Positions 1 through 7,828 of a stretch of DNA of 16,706 nt are shown piece after piece. The translations under genes and the position numbers were made by a program. The notes beneath the pieces were generated by a model. It did no database searches. It worked only from the letters and a program-made list of their open reading frames with translations, and was not told where the DNA came from. The stretch is from positions 1 to 16,706 of the forward strand of contig JANYBR010000393.1 in assembly GCA_025360685.1 (NCBI GenBank). The letters are read 5' to 3'. Numbering within the stretch: the stretch's first letter is position 1; each line of letters opens with the position of its first letter. The DNA is from Pseudomonadota bacterium. GTDB lineage: Bacteria; Pseudomonadota; Alphaproteobacteria; Micropepsales; Micropepsaceae.

Positions 1-1986
1 GCCGTTGAAGACGATGTCCGCCGCCGACTGTGCGGCATCGCTCGCTGAAGCCGGCGACATCGAGACATGCGCCAGCGACAGCGCGGCAGCGTCGTTGATA
101 CCATCGCCAACCATCAGCACGTGGTGTCCTGCTGTGTTGAGTGAATTCAGCTCCGCCGCCTTTTCCTTGGGGCCGATCCCCGCTTTCCAATTAGTGATCC
201 CCAACCCCGCGGCGATGGCGATGACCGCCTCCGTGCGGTCGCCAGAGAGGATGCGCGGCTCGATGCCTCTCGTCCTCAGTCCCGAAATTGTTGCCTCGGC
301 GTCGGTCCGCATCGGCGCTTCGAACTGAAAGCCAATGGGCGCGCGCATGCCTTGACGAAACCACAGTGACGTCGACGGCGTGCCTGCGCTATCTGCGCCA
401 ACCCAGTCGGCGCGTCCCAACCGCCACGCTTCACCGTCGACTCTGGCTTCAAGTCCGAGCCCCTCGAACTCTCCGATGCCTGCCGCGATTGGACCCGGAG
501 GAGCGACACGGGCGATCGCCTGGGCCAGCGGATGCCGGCTGGAGCGCGCGAGCAGCGCGGCGGATTGAAGGCAAGAATCCGAGATCCGATCGCGATTGCT
601 CAGTTCCAGCTTGTCACTGGTGAGAGTTCCAGTCTTGTCGAATATCGCGATGTCGGCTTCCGCCAGACGCTCCAACGCATCTCCAGACTTCACGATGATG
701 CCGCGCCGAAACAGCGCGCCGGTCGCCACAATTTGAACAGCCGGCGCCGCCAGGCCCAGCGCACACGGGCAGGTGACGATCAGCACGGCAATCGCATTGG
801 TGATCGACACTGCGAAAGATGCATGCAGGAACAACAACCACGCCAGGAACACCGACAGAGCGACAGCATGGACCGTCGGCACGTAGGCGGCAGCGGCGCG
901 ATCTGCCAGCCGCACATAGCGGCTCCGAACCTGCTGGCCCGCTTCGACGAGGCGGGCGATGTCGGCGACCAACGAGTCCTGGACCGCGGCAGTCGCGCGC
1001 AGCGTTACCGGCTGGTCGAGAATGATCGAGCCCGCGCGCAGCGCTGCGCCTTGTGCCGCCTCGAGCGGTGCACTTTCGCCCGTAAGCAAAGAGGTATCGA
1101 TGAGTGCGTTTTGCGACAGGACGATTCCGTCAATCGGCGAGCGCTCACCTGTCGCCAATACGAGTCGATCGTTTGGTTGCACCTCTCCCGCCATTACGGT
1201 TTGGATGCTGCCATCCTCCGCCACGCGCCGGACCAGTACCGCTTGCATGGCCACGAGCCGTTGCGCTGCTTCGCTCGCCCGGCGCCTGACACGCAGATCG
1301 AGGTAACGTCCAATCAGCAGAAGGAATGCCAGCGTCACCGCTGCGTCGTAGTAGGTTTGATTGCCGTGCAGTGCGGTCTGGTAGAGGCTGAGACCGAGCG
1401 ACAAAATAATCGCAAGGCTGATCGGTACATCCATGTTGGCTCGGCCAACCGACAGACCCCGAAGCGCGGAGCGGAAAAACGGCCTCGAGGCGACGAGGGT
1501 TGCGGGACACGCGATAAGCGCCACGACCCAGTTGACGACCGACCGCGTCGCCGGACCCATGTCCGCGATGCCGAACCAAAGCGCTTGTGTTGAGTCCGTC
1601 AGCGGCACGATAAACGACACGCCAAACGCCGCAATTGCCAGGCACTGCAGCATAAATCGCTCGCCTTCCGCATTGGCGGCCACCGCCTCGGACGGCTTGA
1701 ACGCCGTAGCTTTGTACCCCAACGCCTCGACGCGCGTGGCAATCACTGCGGGCCGCAAATGGACTCCATGAACCGTGAGCTTGCCGGTCGACAGGTTGAA
1801 TCGCGCTCGGTTCACATCGTCGAACTTCGCGATGCCGCGCTCGATTTTCGCGATGCAATTGGCGCAATGCGCTCCCTGCACGAGCAACTCGACGGTGGAG
1901 TCGTCGGACTTCGAGCGTCGATCGGGTCCGGCCCGCTTTGCGGCGACCGCTGTCCCGCCACGGCGTGCTTGCGTCAGCGCAGCCAT
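1..1986 (-). CDS. ccoI: Cu(+)-translocating P1B-type ATPase CcoI/FixI, 3' end cut by window edge
   Basis: An inner-membrane copper pump; CcoI/FixI members are needed to deliver copper to the cbb3 oxidase active site. The frame is open for 662 codons from ATG at 1986 to the window edge. Seen in order: an N-terminal heavy-metal-associated domain with C41-A-N-C44, several hydrophobic segments, the transmembrane metal motif TCPCALG with C406 and C408, the phosphorylation motif DKTGTLT with D450, an SRHPLA loop with H485, and the hinge motif GDGINDAAAL near 627. The last helices, roughly 70-100 residues judging from usual family length, lie outside the window. The ATG overlaps the end of fixH by 13 nt, so the two are probably translationally coupled. 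The CPC motif and position after ccoNOQP-fixGH favour CcoI over a general CopA detoxification pump. Fairly certain. Confidence 0.93.
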   Translation of the reverse strand, partial: MAALTQARRGGTAVAAKRAGPDRRSKSDDSTVELLVQGAHCANCIAKIERGIAKFDDVNRARFNLSTGKLTVHGVHLRPAVIATRVEALGYKATAFKPSEAVAANAEGERFMLQCLAIAAFGVSFIVPLTDSTQALWFGIADMGPATRSVVNWVVALIACPATLVASRPFFRSALRGLSVGRANMDVPISLAIILSLGLSLYQTALHGNQTYYDAAVTLAFLLLIGRYLDLRVRRRASEAAQRLVAMQAVLVRRVAEDGSIQTVMAGEVQPNDRLVLATGERSPIDGIVLSQNALIDTSLLTGESAPLEAAQGAALRAGSIILDQPVTLRATAAVQDSLVADIARLVEAGQQVRSRYVRLADRAAAAYVPTVHAVALSVFLAWLLFLHASFAVSITNAIAVLIVTCPCALGLAAPAVQIVATGALFRRGIIVKSGDALERLAEADIAIFDKTGTLTSDKLELSNRDRISDSCLQSAALLARSSRHPLAQAIARVAPPGPIAAGIGEFEGLGLEARVDGEAWRLGRADWVGADSAGTPSTSLWFRQGMRAPIGFQFEAPMRTDAEATISGLRTRGIEPRILSGDRTEAVIAIAAGLGITNWKAGIGPKEKAAELNSLNTAGHHVLMVGDGINDAAALSLAHVSMSPASASDAAQSAADIVFNG

Positions 1987-2456
1987 ATGCGTCTATCCGC
2001 TTGGAACGGCGTTGCCGGAGCATTGCGGGTCTCCACATTCAAGTCCCACGCGCCCGGCTGCACATCGCTGGCTGTTCCTTCGTACATTCCAGCCCCGTCG
2101 GCATGAAGACTGACACTGAGGTCCTTCCCGGAGTCCGAAGGATGCTTCAGATGCGCCTCGAGGGAGATGTCCGACAGGGGCGCGCCGGAACGGTCGGCGA
2201 GATGGACGACAATTCTGACGGAACGCCGTCCGATGCGCGTCGCTTGAATTGTTCCTTGCCAGCCAAGGCGTGCCTGCAGGGCGCGTCGTTCCAGAGTTTG
2301 ATTGTATTCTATGCCTTGCAGGTAGGGCTTTTGTTCATCCTCGCCGCTGAAAGTGGTGTAGGCCTTGACGATGAAGAGCACGTTGACAGCGAGCATGACG
2401 GAGAATACCGCGAGGAGAGTCGTCAAAACGTGATAGCCGCTCCATGTCCGCGTCAT
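1974..2456 (-). CDS. fixH: FixH family protein, cbb3 oxidase assembly
   Basis: A 160-residue membrane-anchored protein of the FixH/CcoH family, required for assembly or stability of cbb3 oxidase in organisms where it has been studied. Seen: one N-terminal transmembrane helix at about residues 9-31 in a WSGYHVLTTLL context, then a periplasmic domain with the NQTLERRALQARLGW segment typical of the family and a C-terminal beta-rich part ending GAWDLNVETR. The length is normal for FixH. The ATG at 2456 lies 1 nt past the fixG stop (2458-2460), and its own TGA (1974-1976) falls inside the fixI start region. That tight spacing indicates one transcript. Its biochemical role is not established from sequence; a role in copper handling or in contact with CcoI is inferred from context. 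Confidence 0.9.
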   Translation of the reverse strand: MTRTWSGYHVLTTLLAVFSVMLAVNVLFIVKAYTTFSGEDEQKPYLQGIEYNQTLERRALQARLGWQGTIQATRIGRRSVRIVVHLADRSGAPLSDISLEAHLKHPSDSGKDLSVSLHADGAGMYEGTASDVQPGAWDLNVETRNAPATPFQADRRIWLR

Positions 2457-2457
2457 T

Positions 2458-3951
2458 TCAGTTCATCCCACTTACAAATACCGACCGGGTCTCAACGGAT
2501 TCGTGTGTGCCCGGATCGGTGAGTTGGAATTTGATCTGCTGGTTTCCCGGCTTTAGCTTAGTCTTTGACACGGTGAGCAGAACGCGAAGGGCGCGAACCC
2601 GGTCGGACTCGACCGAGAGCGAAATCGGTCCGGTTGTGCTTTGAACGCCGATGACGTGGATTGCGGCAAGCTCTCCACCGGTGACCGTCAAGAGAAATGT
2701 CCGGGCGCGGTCGGCGTGATTGAGAAGCTTTACCGAATATCCATTCAGCACGGCGCCATCCGACTGCCGCACAAATTCCGGATTGCGGTCCTTGAGCACG
2801 TCGAGCCCGATCGTGAAGCGCGCCCACAGACCATAGAGCATGACCGCGCCAACGATCGCGAGAACGACCGCATAGAGTATCGTTCTTGGGCGGACAAAAC
2901 GGAAACCGGACGCTTCGCCTTTGAGGCGGCGTTCGACATTTGCGTCGGTGTCGTACGCGATCAGTCCGCGCGGCAGCCCCACCTTGTCCATGATGTCGTC
3001 GCAGGCATCGATGCACAAAGCACAGTTGATGCATTCGAGCTGCGTGCCGTCTCGGATGTCGATACCCATGGGGCACGCCGCCACGCATTGATGGCAGTCG
3101 ACGCAATGACTAGTCGACGACCAGGGCTGTCCTTTCTTGTGGGGGCCGCGTGGCTCACCGCGGTCGCGCCGATAGGTGACGGATAGCGCTTCGTCGTCAA
3201 TCATCGCGGCCTGGATGCGCGGCCACGGGCACATGTAAGTACACACCTGTTCACGCATAAAGCCACCCAGCGAGTAGGTGGTGAACGTCAGAAGGCCCAC
3301 GGAAAGCAAAGCAATTGCGGGTGCCTCACCGTGCGCGAATTGCTGAAACAAGATCGGCGCATCCGTGAAATAGAAGACCCAGGCGCCGCCAGTTGCCGCC
3401 GCGATCAGAAGCCAGGCGGTGTGCTTCGACAAGCGCTTGACTATCTTTTCGGTGTTCCAGAGCTGAGCGGCGAGCCTGATGCGCGCACTGCGGTCTCCTT
3501 CGACGAGGTTCTCGACCCAGATGAAAAGATCCGTCCAAACCGTCTGAGGACACGCATAGCCGCACCACAAGCGCCCGAACAAGGCGGTCACCAGGAACAA
3601 CGCGACGGCCGACAGGATCAGCAGGCCCGTGATGTAATAGATTTCTTGCGGCCAGATTTCGATGAAGAAGAAGTAGAAGCGCTCATGCGCGAGGTCGACA
3701 AGTACGGCCTGGCCGGGCGCATCGGGACCTCGATCCCATCTGATCCATGGCGTGAGATAGTAGATCGTCAGGGTCGCGGCCATGACGATCCATTTCGCGC
3801 GCCGAAACGTTCCATGGACAAGCCTGGGATGGATCGGTTCTCGCGCTTTATACAGTTTGCGGGTGGCCGCGCTGTTGGTTGCGCGCACGTCGATGCGATA
3901 GCTACCATCGTCGGTTGATGTGGCGAGTTTCAGGAGGTCGATGCGATCCAT
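2458..3951 (-). CDS. ccoG: Cytochrome c oxidase accessory protein CcoG/FixG (polyferredoxin)
   Basis: A 497-residue membrane iron-sulfur protein of the CcoG/FixG family, thought to act in copper reduction or handling during cbb3 assembly. Seen: hydrophobic helices near residues 54-70, 105-125, 178-196 and 212-228. There are CGYACPQ (130-135) and CTYMCPW (237-242) motifs. A ferredoxin module has C283, C286, C289, C293 and C307, C310, C313, C317, enough for two [4Fe-4S] clusters. A last helix near 357-378 is followed by a C-terminal beta-rich domain. I chose the ATG at 3951 (MDRIDLL); the frame stays open upstream to about 4416, but that part overlaps ccoP and reads as arginine-rich shadow sequence. 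The ccoP stop is about 30 nt upstream, with only weak purine-rich sequence before the start, so it is probably co-transcribed with the oxidase genes. Confidence 0.93.
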   Translation of the reverse strand: MDRIDLLKLATSTDDGSYRIDVRATNSAATRKLYKAREPIHPRLVHGTFRRAKWIVMAATLTIYYLTPWIRWDRGPDAPGQAVLVDLAHERFYFFFIEIWPQEIYYITGLLILSAVALFLVTALFGRLWCGYACPQTVWTDLFIWVENLVEGDRSARIRLAAQLWNTEKIVKRLSKHTAWLLIAAATGGAWVFYFTDAPILFQQFAHGEAPAIALLSVGLLTFTTYSLGGFMREQVCTYMCPWPRIQAAMIDDEALSVTYRRDRGEPRGPHKKGQPWSSTSHCVDCHQCVAACPMGIDIRDGTQLECINCALCIDACDDIMDKVGLPRGLIAYDTDANVERRLKGEASGFRFVRPRTILYAVVLAIVGAVMLYGLWARFTIGLDVLKDRNPEFVRQSDGAVLNGYSVKLLNHADRARTFLLTVTGGELAAIHVIGVQSTTGPISLSVESDRVRALRVLLTVSKTKLKPGNQQIKFQLTDPGTHESVETRSVFVSGMN

Positions 3952-3980
3952 TGTTGTTGTGCGAGACTGCTCGCCCTCGC

Positions 3981-4847
3981 CTATTCGCCGCCGCCAAGGC
4001 TGTGAACATAGACTGCCAGTGACTTTATCTCTTCCGGAGTGAGCCGGCCCGCCCAGGTCGGCATCACACCACCATGGCCGAACCAGATCTGATCGCGAAT
4101 ATCGGCGCGTGTTGAACCATACAGCCAGTCTGTGTCTGTCAAATTGGGCGCGCCCATCGTGCGGTCGCCATGACCGCTCGCGCCGTGACAGGCAGCGCAA
4201 TTGTCTGCAAATAATTTTGTCGCGCGGTGCACTCTGGCCTGATCGGCTGGGCGTCCCGCAATCGACACGACGAATTCCGTCACGTCGTCGATCTGCGAGT
4301 CGCTCAGAATCTTGTCGTGACCGAAGGCCGGCATCTGAGACTGTCGCGTGTCGGCGATTGTGGAGCGCACACCCACGGTGATCGAGTGTTGGATGTCCTC
4401 CAGCTTGCCGCCCCACAGCCAGACGTCATCGTTGAGATTGGGATAGCCGTGAGCGCCCTGACCACCGGAGCCATGGCATGGCGCGCAATTGTCTCCGAAC
4501 AGCGAGCGGCCTTCCGCCAGCGCAAATTGCTGAAGGTCCGGATCGTTCTGAATCCGCTGCAGCGACGCAGTCGCTAGCTGGCTCTCATGGGCGTGCCGCT
4601 GCATCTTGAGCGCATTCACTGCGGCCGCGACGTTTTCGCGCTGCGAGTGATCGAGCAATCCGTGCGTGTAGCCGTTGAAGGTCGGCCAGGCCGGCATGAC
4701 GATCCAATAGGCGAAAGCCCAGACGATGCAGGCATAGAACACGATCAGCCACCAGCGCGGCAGCGGCGTGTTGAGTTCCTTGATCCCGTCCCACTCATGA
4801 CCGGTGGTTTCGGTTCCGGAGTGAGTGTCCCTTTCCTTGCCACTCAC
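3981..4847 (-). CDS. ccoP: cbb3-type cytochrome c oxidase diheme subunit CcoP/FixP
   Basis: The 288-residue diheme c-type subunit that passes electrons into the cbb3 oxidase from the periplasmic side. Seen: the family signature TTGHEWDGIKELNTPLPRWW at residues 14-33, a transmembrane helix near 34-52, and two heme c attachment sites, C121-A-P-C-H125 and C217-A-A-C-H221. Probable axial methionines are M172 (QMPAFG) and M262 (VMPTW). The start is a GTG at 4847 whose last bases overlap the ccoQ stop as GTGA. No in-frame ATG lies between it and the conserved signature, and the frame continues upstream only as ccoO/ccoQ shadow. The length is normal. Very likely correct; the exact start is the only uncertainty. 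Confidence 0.95.
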   Translation of the reverse strand: MSGKERDTHSGTETTGHEWDGIKELNTPLPRWWLIVFYACIVWAFAYWIVMPAWPTFNGYTHGLLDHSQRENVAAAVNALKMQRHAHESQLATASLQRIQNDPDLQQFALAEGRSLFGDNCAPCHGSGGQGAHGYPNLNDDVWLWGGKLEDIQHSITVGVRSTIADTRQSQMPAFGHDKILSDSQIDDVTEFVVSIAGRPADQARVHRATKLFADNCAACHGASGHGDRTMGAPNLTDTDWLYGSTRADIRDQIWFGHGGVMPTWAGRLTPEEIKSLAVYVHSLGGGE

Positions 4848-5014
4848 GGCGATGCCTCGTCGTCTTCGAGCGGAATGCGCGCCGCCTCGTCGAACTTTCG
4901 CTTGTTCGACGGCCACAGCGCGTAGACGCAGACAGCCGCGAACAGGACCATGAAATAGACCGCGCCCCAGCTTTGCGCGAAGGCCTGGATCTGTTCGTAG
5001 CTGTACCTTTCCAT
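4844..5014 (-). CDS. ccoQ: cbb3-type oxidase small subunit CcoQ/FixQ
   Basis: A 56-residue single-helix subunit read from the sequence (ATG at 5014, TGA at 4844-4846). It starts MERYSYEQIQAFAQSWG, has one hydrophobic helix at about residues 18-34 (VYFMVLFAAVCVYALWP), then a short charged cytoplasmic tail, KRKFDEAARIPLEDDE. This layout, the WP-x-N-K-x-x-FDEAA pattern and the position between ccoO and ccoP are characteristic of CcoQ. The family stabilises the CcoNO-CcoP interaction. The gene begins 2 nt past the ccoO stop, and its TGA overlaps the GTG of ccoP, so translation of the three genes is probably coupled. Confidence 0.92.
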   Translation of the reverse strand: MERYSYEQIQAFAQSWGAVYFMVLFAAVCVYALWPSNKRKFDEAARIPLEDDEASP

Positions 5015-5016
5015 GA

Positions 5017-5745
5017 CTATCTCTTGTTCTCTGGCGCGTCGGCCTTGTAGGTCGAAAAGTCCACCAACGTGCCCAGCATCTGCATGTAGGCGATGAGCGC
5101 ATCGGCTTCGCTGATCAGGTCGGGGTTGCCGTCGAAGTCACGAATCTGAACCTTGGGATAGCGCTTGGCGAGCTTCGTCGCATCGTCGGAATCCGCGTTC
5201 GCCTGCGCTTCGAGATCGGCCCTGGCGTTGTCGATCATGTCCTTAGTGTAGGGCACACCGACCGTGTTATCGGCCGCCAGCTCACGCTCAATGTCGCGAT
5301 AGTCGAGCGGTGTTCTCGCGAGGAACGCATAAGGCGGCATTACCGACTCCGGCACGACCGAGCGTGGGTCGGCGAGGTGGGCGCGATGCCATTCGTCAGA
5401 GTATTTTCCGCCGACCCGCGCCAGATCGGGTCCGGTGCGCTTGGAGCCCCACTGGAAGGGATGGTCGTACAAGCTCTCGGCCGCCAGGCTGTAGTGACCG
5501 TAGCGTTCGACTTCGTCGCGCAACGGGCGGATCATCTGGCTATGGCAGAGATAGCACCCTTCGCGGATGTAGATGTTTCGCCCCGCCAGCTCGAGCGGCG
5601 TGTAGGGGCGCATGCCTTGAACCTTCTCGATCGTGCTTTCGACAAAGAACAAGGGCGCGACTTCGACCAGGCCGCCGATTGCCACAACGATCAGGATTCC
5701 CACGACGAGCAGGATGGAGTTGCGCTCGAGCGTGCCGTGATTCAT
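5017..5745 (-). CDS. ccoO: cbb3-type cytochrome c oxidase monoheme subunit CcoO/FixO
   Basis: The 242-residue monoheme c-type subunit of cbb3 oxidase, which receives electrons from CcoP and passes them to CcoN. Seen: a single N-terminal helix near residues 9-34 (SILLVVGILIVVAIGGLVEV) and the heme site C64-Y-L-C-H68 in the conserved EGCYLCHSQMIRP context. The probable axial methionine is M136 (SVMPPYAFL), and the conserved TGPDLARVGGKYSDEWH block is present. I chose ATG at 5745 (MNHGTLERNS), just after the ccoN stop at 5747-5749. An in-frame GTG at 5754 would add three residues and overlap ccoN by 8 nt. The TAG at 5017-5019 is 2 nt before ccoQ. Length and motifs are normal for the family. Confidence 0.95.
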   Translation of the reverse strand: MNHGTLERNSILLVVGILIVVAIGGLVEVAPLFFVESTIEKVQGMRPYTPLELAGRNIYIREGCYLCHSQMIRPLRDEVERYGHYSLAAESLYDHPFQWGSKRTGPDLARVGGKYSDEWHRAHLADPRSVVPESVMPPYAFLARTPLDYRDIERELAADNTVGVPYTKDMIDNARADLEAQANADSDDATKLAKRYPKVQIRDFDGNPDLISEADALIAYMQMLGTLVDFSTYKADAPENKR

Positions 5746-5746
5746 C

Positions 5747-7402
5747 TCACGCACCCTGGACCGAAAGTGTTTGGTTCAGTGCGGCGGATTCGCCGGCAAC
5801 TGATACTCCGCCGCGGATCGTGCGCCACAGGTTGTAGACCATGATTACCGTGCCTGCGAGGTACAGGATGCCGCCCAGTGCGCGGATGATGTAGTAGGGA
5901 TGCATCGCGGCAACGGTTTCGACGAAGGAGTATTCGAGGAATCCGAAATCATTGTAGGCGCGCCACATCAGGCCCTGCATGATTCCGGCGACCCACATGG
6001 ACGTGATGTAGAAGACGATTCCGAGTGTGGACACCCAGAAGTGCCACTCGACGAGACGAAGCGAATAGAGGCTCTTGCGCTTCCACAGCCACGGAACCAG
6101 GCAGTAGATCGCGCCAAAACTCACGAATCCGACCCATCCCAGCGCGCCGGAATGCACGTGGCCGATCGTCCAATCCGTATAGTGTGAAAGCGCATTCACC
6201 GCTTTCACCGACATGACCGGCCCTTCGAACGTCGCCATGCCGTAAAATGCGACCGAGGCCACGAGCATGCGCAGCACCGGGTCAGTGCGCAGCTTGTCCC
6301 ACGCGCCTGACAACGTCATGAGCCCGTTGATCATGCCGCCCCAGGACGGCATCCACAGCATGATGGAAAACGTCATGCCCAGTGTCTGCGCCCATTCGGG
6401 CAGCGCGGTGTAGAGCAGATGATGCGGACCGGCCCAGATGTAGATGTAGATGAAGATCAAGGTCCAGAAATGAACGATCGACAGACGATACGAGTAGACC
6501 GGCCGTTCCGCGCGCTTGGGAATAAAGTAGTACATGATTGCCAGGAAGCCGGCGGTCAGGAAGAATCCGACTGCGTTGTGGCCGTACCACCATTGAATCA
6601 GCGCATCCTGAACGCCCGAGAACAGCGAGAAGCTCTTGGTCTGCAGGAGCGAGACGGGCATCGCCAGATTGTTGACGATGTGAAGCATCGCGATCGTCAC
6701 GATGAACGAGAGATAGAACCAGTTCGCGACGTAGATGTGCGGTTCGCGGCGCTTCCAGAGCGTGGCCAGGAAGACAAACAGATAAGCAACCCACACAATT
6801 GTCAGCCAGATGTCGACATACCATTCCGGCTCCGCGTATTCGCGGCCCTGAGTGATGCCGAGCAGGTAACCGGTTCCGGCGAGCACGATGAATGTCTGGT
6901 ACCCCCAGAACACGAACCAGGCCCACGATCCGCCGGCCAGCCGGGCGTGGCAGGTGCGTTGCACGACATAGAAAGATGTGGCGATCAGCACATTTCCGCC
7001 AAATGCGAAAATGACTGCTGAAGTGTGCAGAGGTCTCAATCGCCCAAAATTCGTGAAGGGAAAGTTGGAAAAATAGAAAATGTGCGGAAACGCCAGTTGG
7101 AGCGCGATGACGACGCCGACAAGCATTCCGACGATGCCCCAGAACATTGAGGCAATGACACCGGCTTTTACGACATCATTGACGTAGGGGCCGCTCTCTT
7201 CGTCAGGCAGACCAACAGCATAGCGGCGAAGGAAGAACGTCGAGATCCCGAGCATACAGGCCAGAAACGTCCAAGCCTGGATAACCATCAACGGATCAGG
7301 AGACTTCGCGACTTCGATCAGCGCGAAGACAGTGCCGAGCAGCAGCACTACCGGGACTGCCACGAGATCCGGGCGAAACGGCTTTTCAGACACGGCTTGC
7401 AA
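5747..7402 (-). CDS. ccoN: cbb3-type cytochrome c oxidase catalytic subunit I CcoN/FixN
   Basis: The heme-copper catalytic subunit of the high-affinity oxidase: about 551 residues, around 12 transmembrane helices, oxygen reduction coupled to proton pumping. Visible ligands, numbered from the chosen start: H126 (LRPLHTSAV, low-spin heme b); H275 (WWYGHNAVGF) and H327/H328 (WAGPHHLLY) for CuB; H415 and H417 (TIGHVHSGALGW) for the hemes. The tyrosine-rich FIYIYIWAG stretch lies where cbb3 oxidases carry their cross-linked Tyr. No ATG fits the N-terminus. I chose TTG at 7402 because GAGGGG at 7410-7415 sits 7 nt ahead of it. TTG at 7417 and GTG at 7393 are possible alternatives and change only a few residues. 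It heads the ccoNOQP set and overlaps a small upstream ORF by 17 nt. Confidence 0.95.
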   Translation of the reverse strand: MQAVSEKPFRPDLVAVPVVLLLGTVFALIEVAKSPDPLMVIQAWTFLACMLGISTFFLRRYAVGLPDEESGPYVNDVVKAGVIASMFWGIVGMLVGVVIALQLAFPHIFYFSNFPFTNFGRLRPLHTSAVIFAFGGNVLIATSFYVVQRTCHARLAGGSWAWFVFWGYQTFIVLAGTGYLLGITQGREYAEPEWYVDIWLTIVWVAYLFVFLATLWKRREPHIYVANWFYLSFIVTIAMLHIVNNLAMPVSLLQTKSFSLFSGVQDALIQWWYGHNAVGFFLTAGFLAIMYYFIPKRAERPVYSYRLSIVHFWTLIFIYIYIWAGPHHLLYTALPEWAQTLGMTFSIMLWMPSWGGMINGLMTLSGAWDKLRTDPVLRMLVASVAFYGMATFEGPVMSVKAVNALSHYTDWTIGHVHSGALGWVGFVSFGAIYCLVPWLWKRKSLYSLRLVEWHFWVSTLGIVFYITSMWVAGIMQGLMWRAYNDFGFLEYSFVETVAAMHPYYIIRALGGILYLAGTVIMVYNLWRTIRGGVSVAGESAALNQTLSVQGA

Positions 7403-7547
7403 TGCGGCGCCCCTCAACCAGGATCGACTTCTTGTCGTCGTGAGTTTCGGGATTAGGGATACTGTCTTTTAGAACGTCTCGGGCTCGCGCGCAGTACGCG
7501 AGCCAGCCGCCTGCGACTGGCTGCCCATTTTCAAGAATGAAATCCAT
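7386..7547 (-). CDS. Small unknown protein (53 aa) encoded directly upstream of ccoN
   Basis: An ATG at 7547 opens a 53-codon frame (MDFILENGQPVAGGWLAY... to ...GRRIASRV) ending at 7386-7388. The start is preceded by GGGGGAG only 2 nt before the ATG: a strong but closely spaced Shine-Dalgarno. The residue content is protein-like (FILENGQPVAGGWLAY, then SIPNPETHDDKKSILVEG), with no transmembrane helix, one cysteine and no motif I recognise. It lies between the FixK-type box at 7615-7628 and ccoN and overlaps the ccoN start by 17 nt, so it would be the first gene of the operon transcript. It could be a leader ORF that controls ccoN translation, a small oxidase-associated protein, or chance. The frame continues upstream to 7628, but that part runs into the regulatory box and is unlikely to be translated. 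Confidence 0.45.
   Translation of the reverse strand: MDFILENGQPVAGGWLAYCARARDVLKDSIPNPETHDDKKSILVEGRRIASRV
7410..7415 (-). promoter_or_regulatory. Ribosome-binding site deciding the ccoN TTG start
   Basis: On the minus strand GAGGGG is followed by the 7-nt spacer CGCCGCA and then TTG at 7402. This is the only well-placed Shine-Dalgarno near the possible ccoN starts; the other candidates (TTG 7417, GTG 7393) have a weak or misplaced one. It lies inside the upstream small ORF, which would allow translational coupling. Confidence 0.55.
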
Positions 7548-7614
7548 GACTCCCCCGACGGCGCCGCGCACTGTTTTTCGCTCAGGAGTAATTCGCATGC
7601 GCGAGATCGACATG

Positions 7615-7628
7615 TTGACATGCATCAA
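7615..7628. promoter_or_regulatory. FixK/FNR-type box (anaerobox) proximal to the ccoNOQP operon
   Basis: TTGACATGCATCAA fits the FNR/FixK pattern TTGAY-N4-RTCAA in both half-sites. The centre at about 7621.5 predicts a class II start site roughly 41 nt downstream on the minus strand (near 7580), about 34 nt before the small ORF and about 180 nt before ccoN. The -10 region there is only a weak match. cbb3 oxidase operons are commonly activated by FixK/FNR/Anr proteins under low oxygen, which supports the call. Confidence 0.82.
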
Positions 7629-7712
7629 ACTTTTGGAAAAAGAAGCCTCAAGCGCTCAAATGCAATCGAACAAAATGGAATACGGACGGTTCGGATGCCG
7701 GCCTAGAAGCCA

Positions 7713-7726
7713 TTGACTTGCGTCAA
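7713..7726. promoter_or_regulatory. Second FixK/FNR-type box, facing the ferredoxin gene
   Basis: TTGACTTGCGTCAA also fits TTGAY-N4-RTCAA with both half-sites intact. It lies 98 bp centre to centre from the first box, a little over nine helical turns. Read rightward it predicts a transcript start near 7761 and an approximately 68-nt leader before the ferredoxin ATG at 7829. The region between shows no strong -10. It could also contribute upstream activation to ccoN. Confidence 0.75.
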
Positions 7727-7828
7727 ACTCCGAAATCAAAGGGTGGGGTAAGTGATTGCAAACTGGTCATCCTCGAGAGCTTTGATCATCAGACCGTGCT
7801 TTTCGCGTTCGGGAGCAATTTGCGCATC

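Noticed and set aside
532..1593. 353-codon plus-strand open frame antisense to ccoI/fixI
   Set aside because: Its product is rich in R, Q and H with no family pattern. The minus strand across the same interval encodes all the P-type ATPase motifs, so this is a GC-driven shadow.
1145..2038. 297-codon minus-strand frame at the 5' end of ccoI
   Set aside because: It is arginine-rich and in a different frame from the HMA, membrane and CPC motifs of the ATPase; the correct frame starts at 1986.
3952..4416. N-terminal extension of CcoG up to 4416
   Set aside because: The extension overlaps ccoP on the same strand and reads as low-complexity basic sequence. The family N-terminus begins at the ATG at 3951.
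4848..5102. N-terminal extension of CcoP up to 5102
   Set aside because: It runs through ccoQ and the end of ccoO in another frame; the GTG at 4847 fits the family length and the GTGA overlap.
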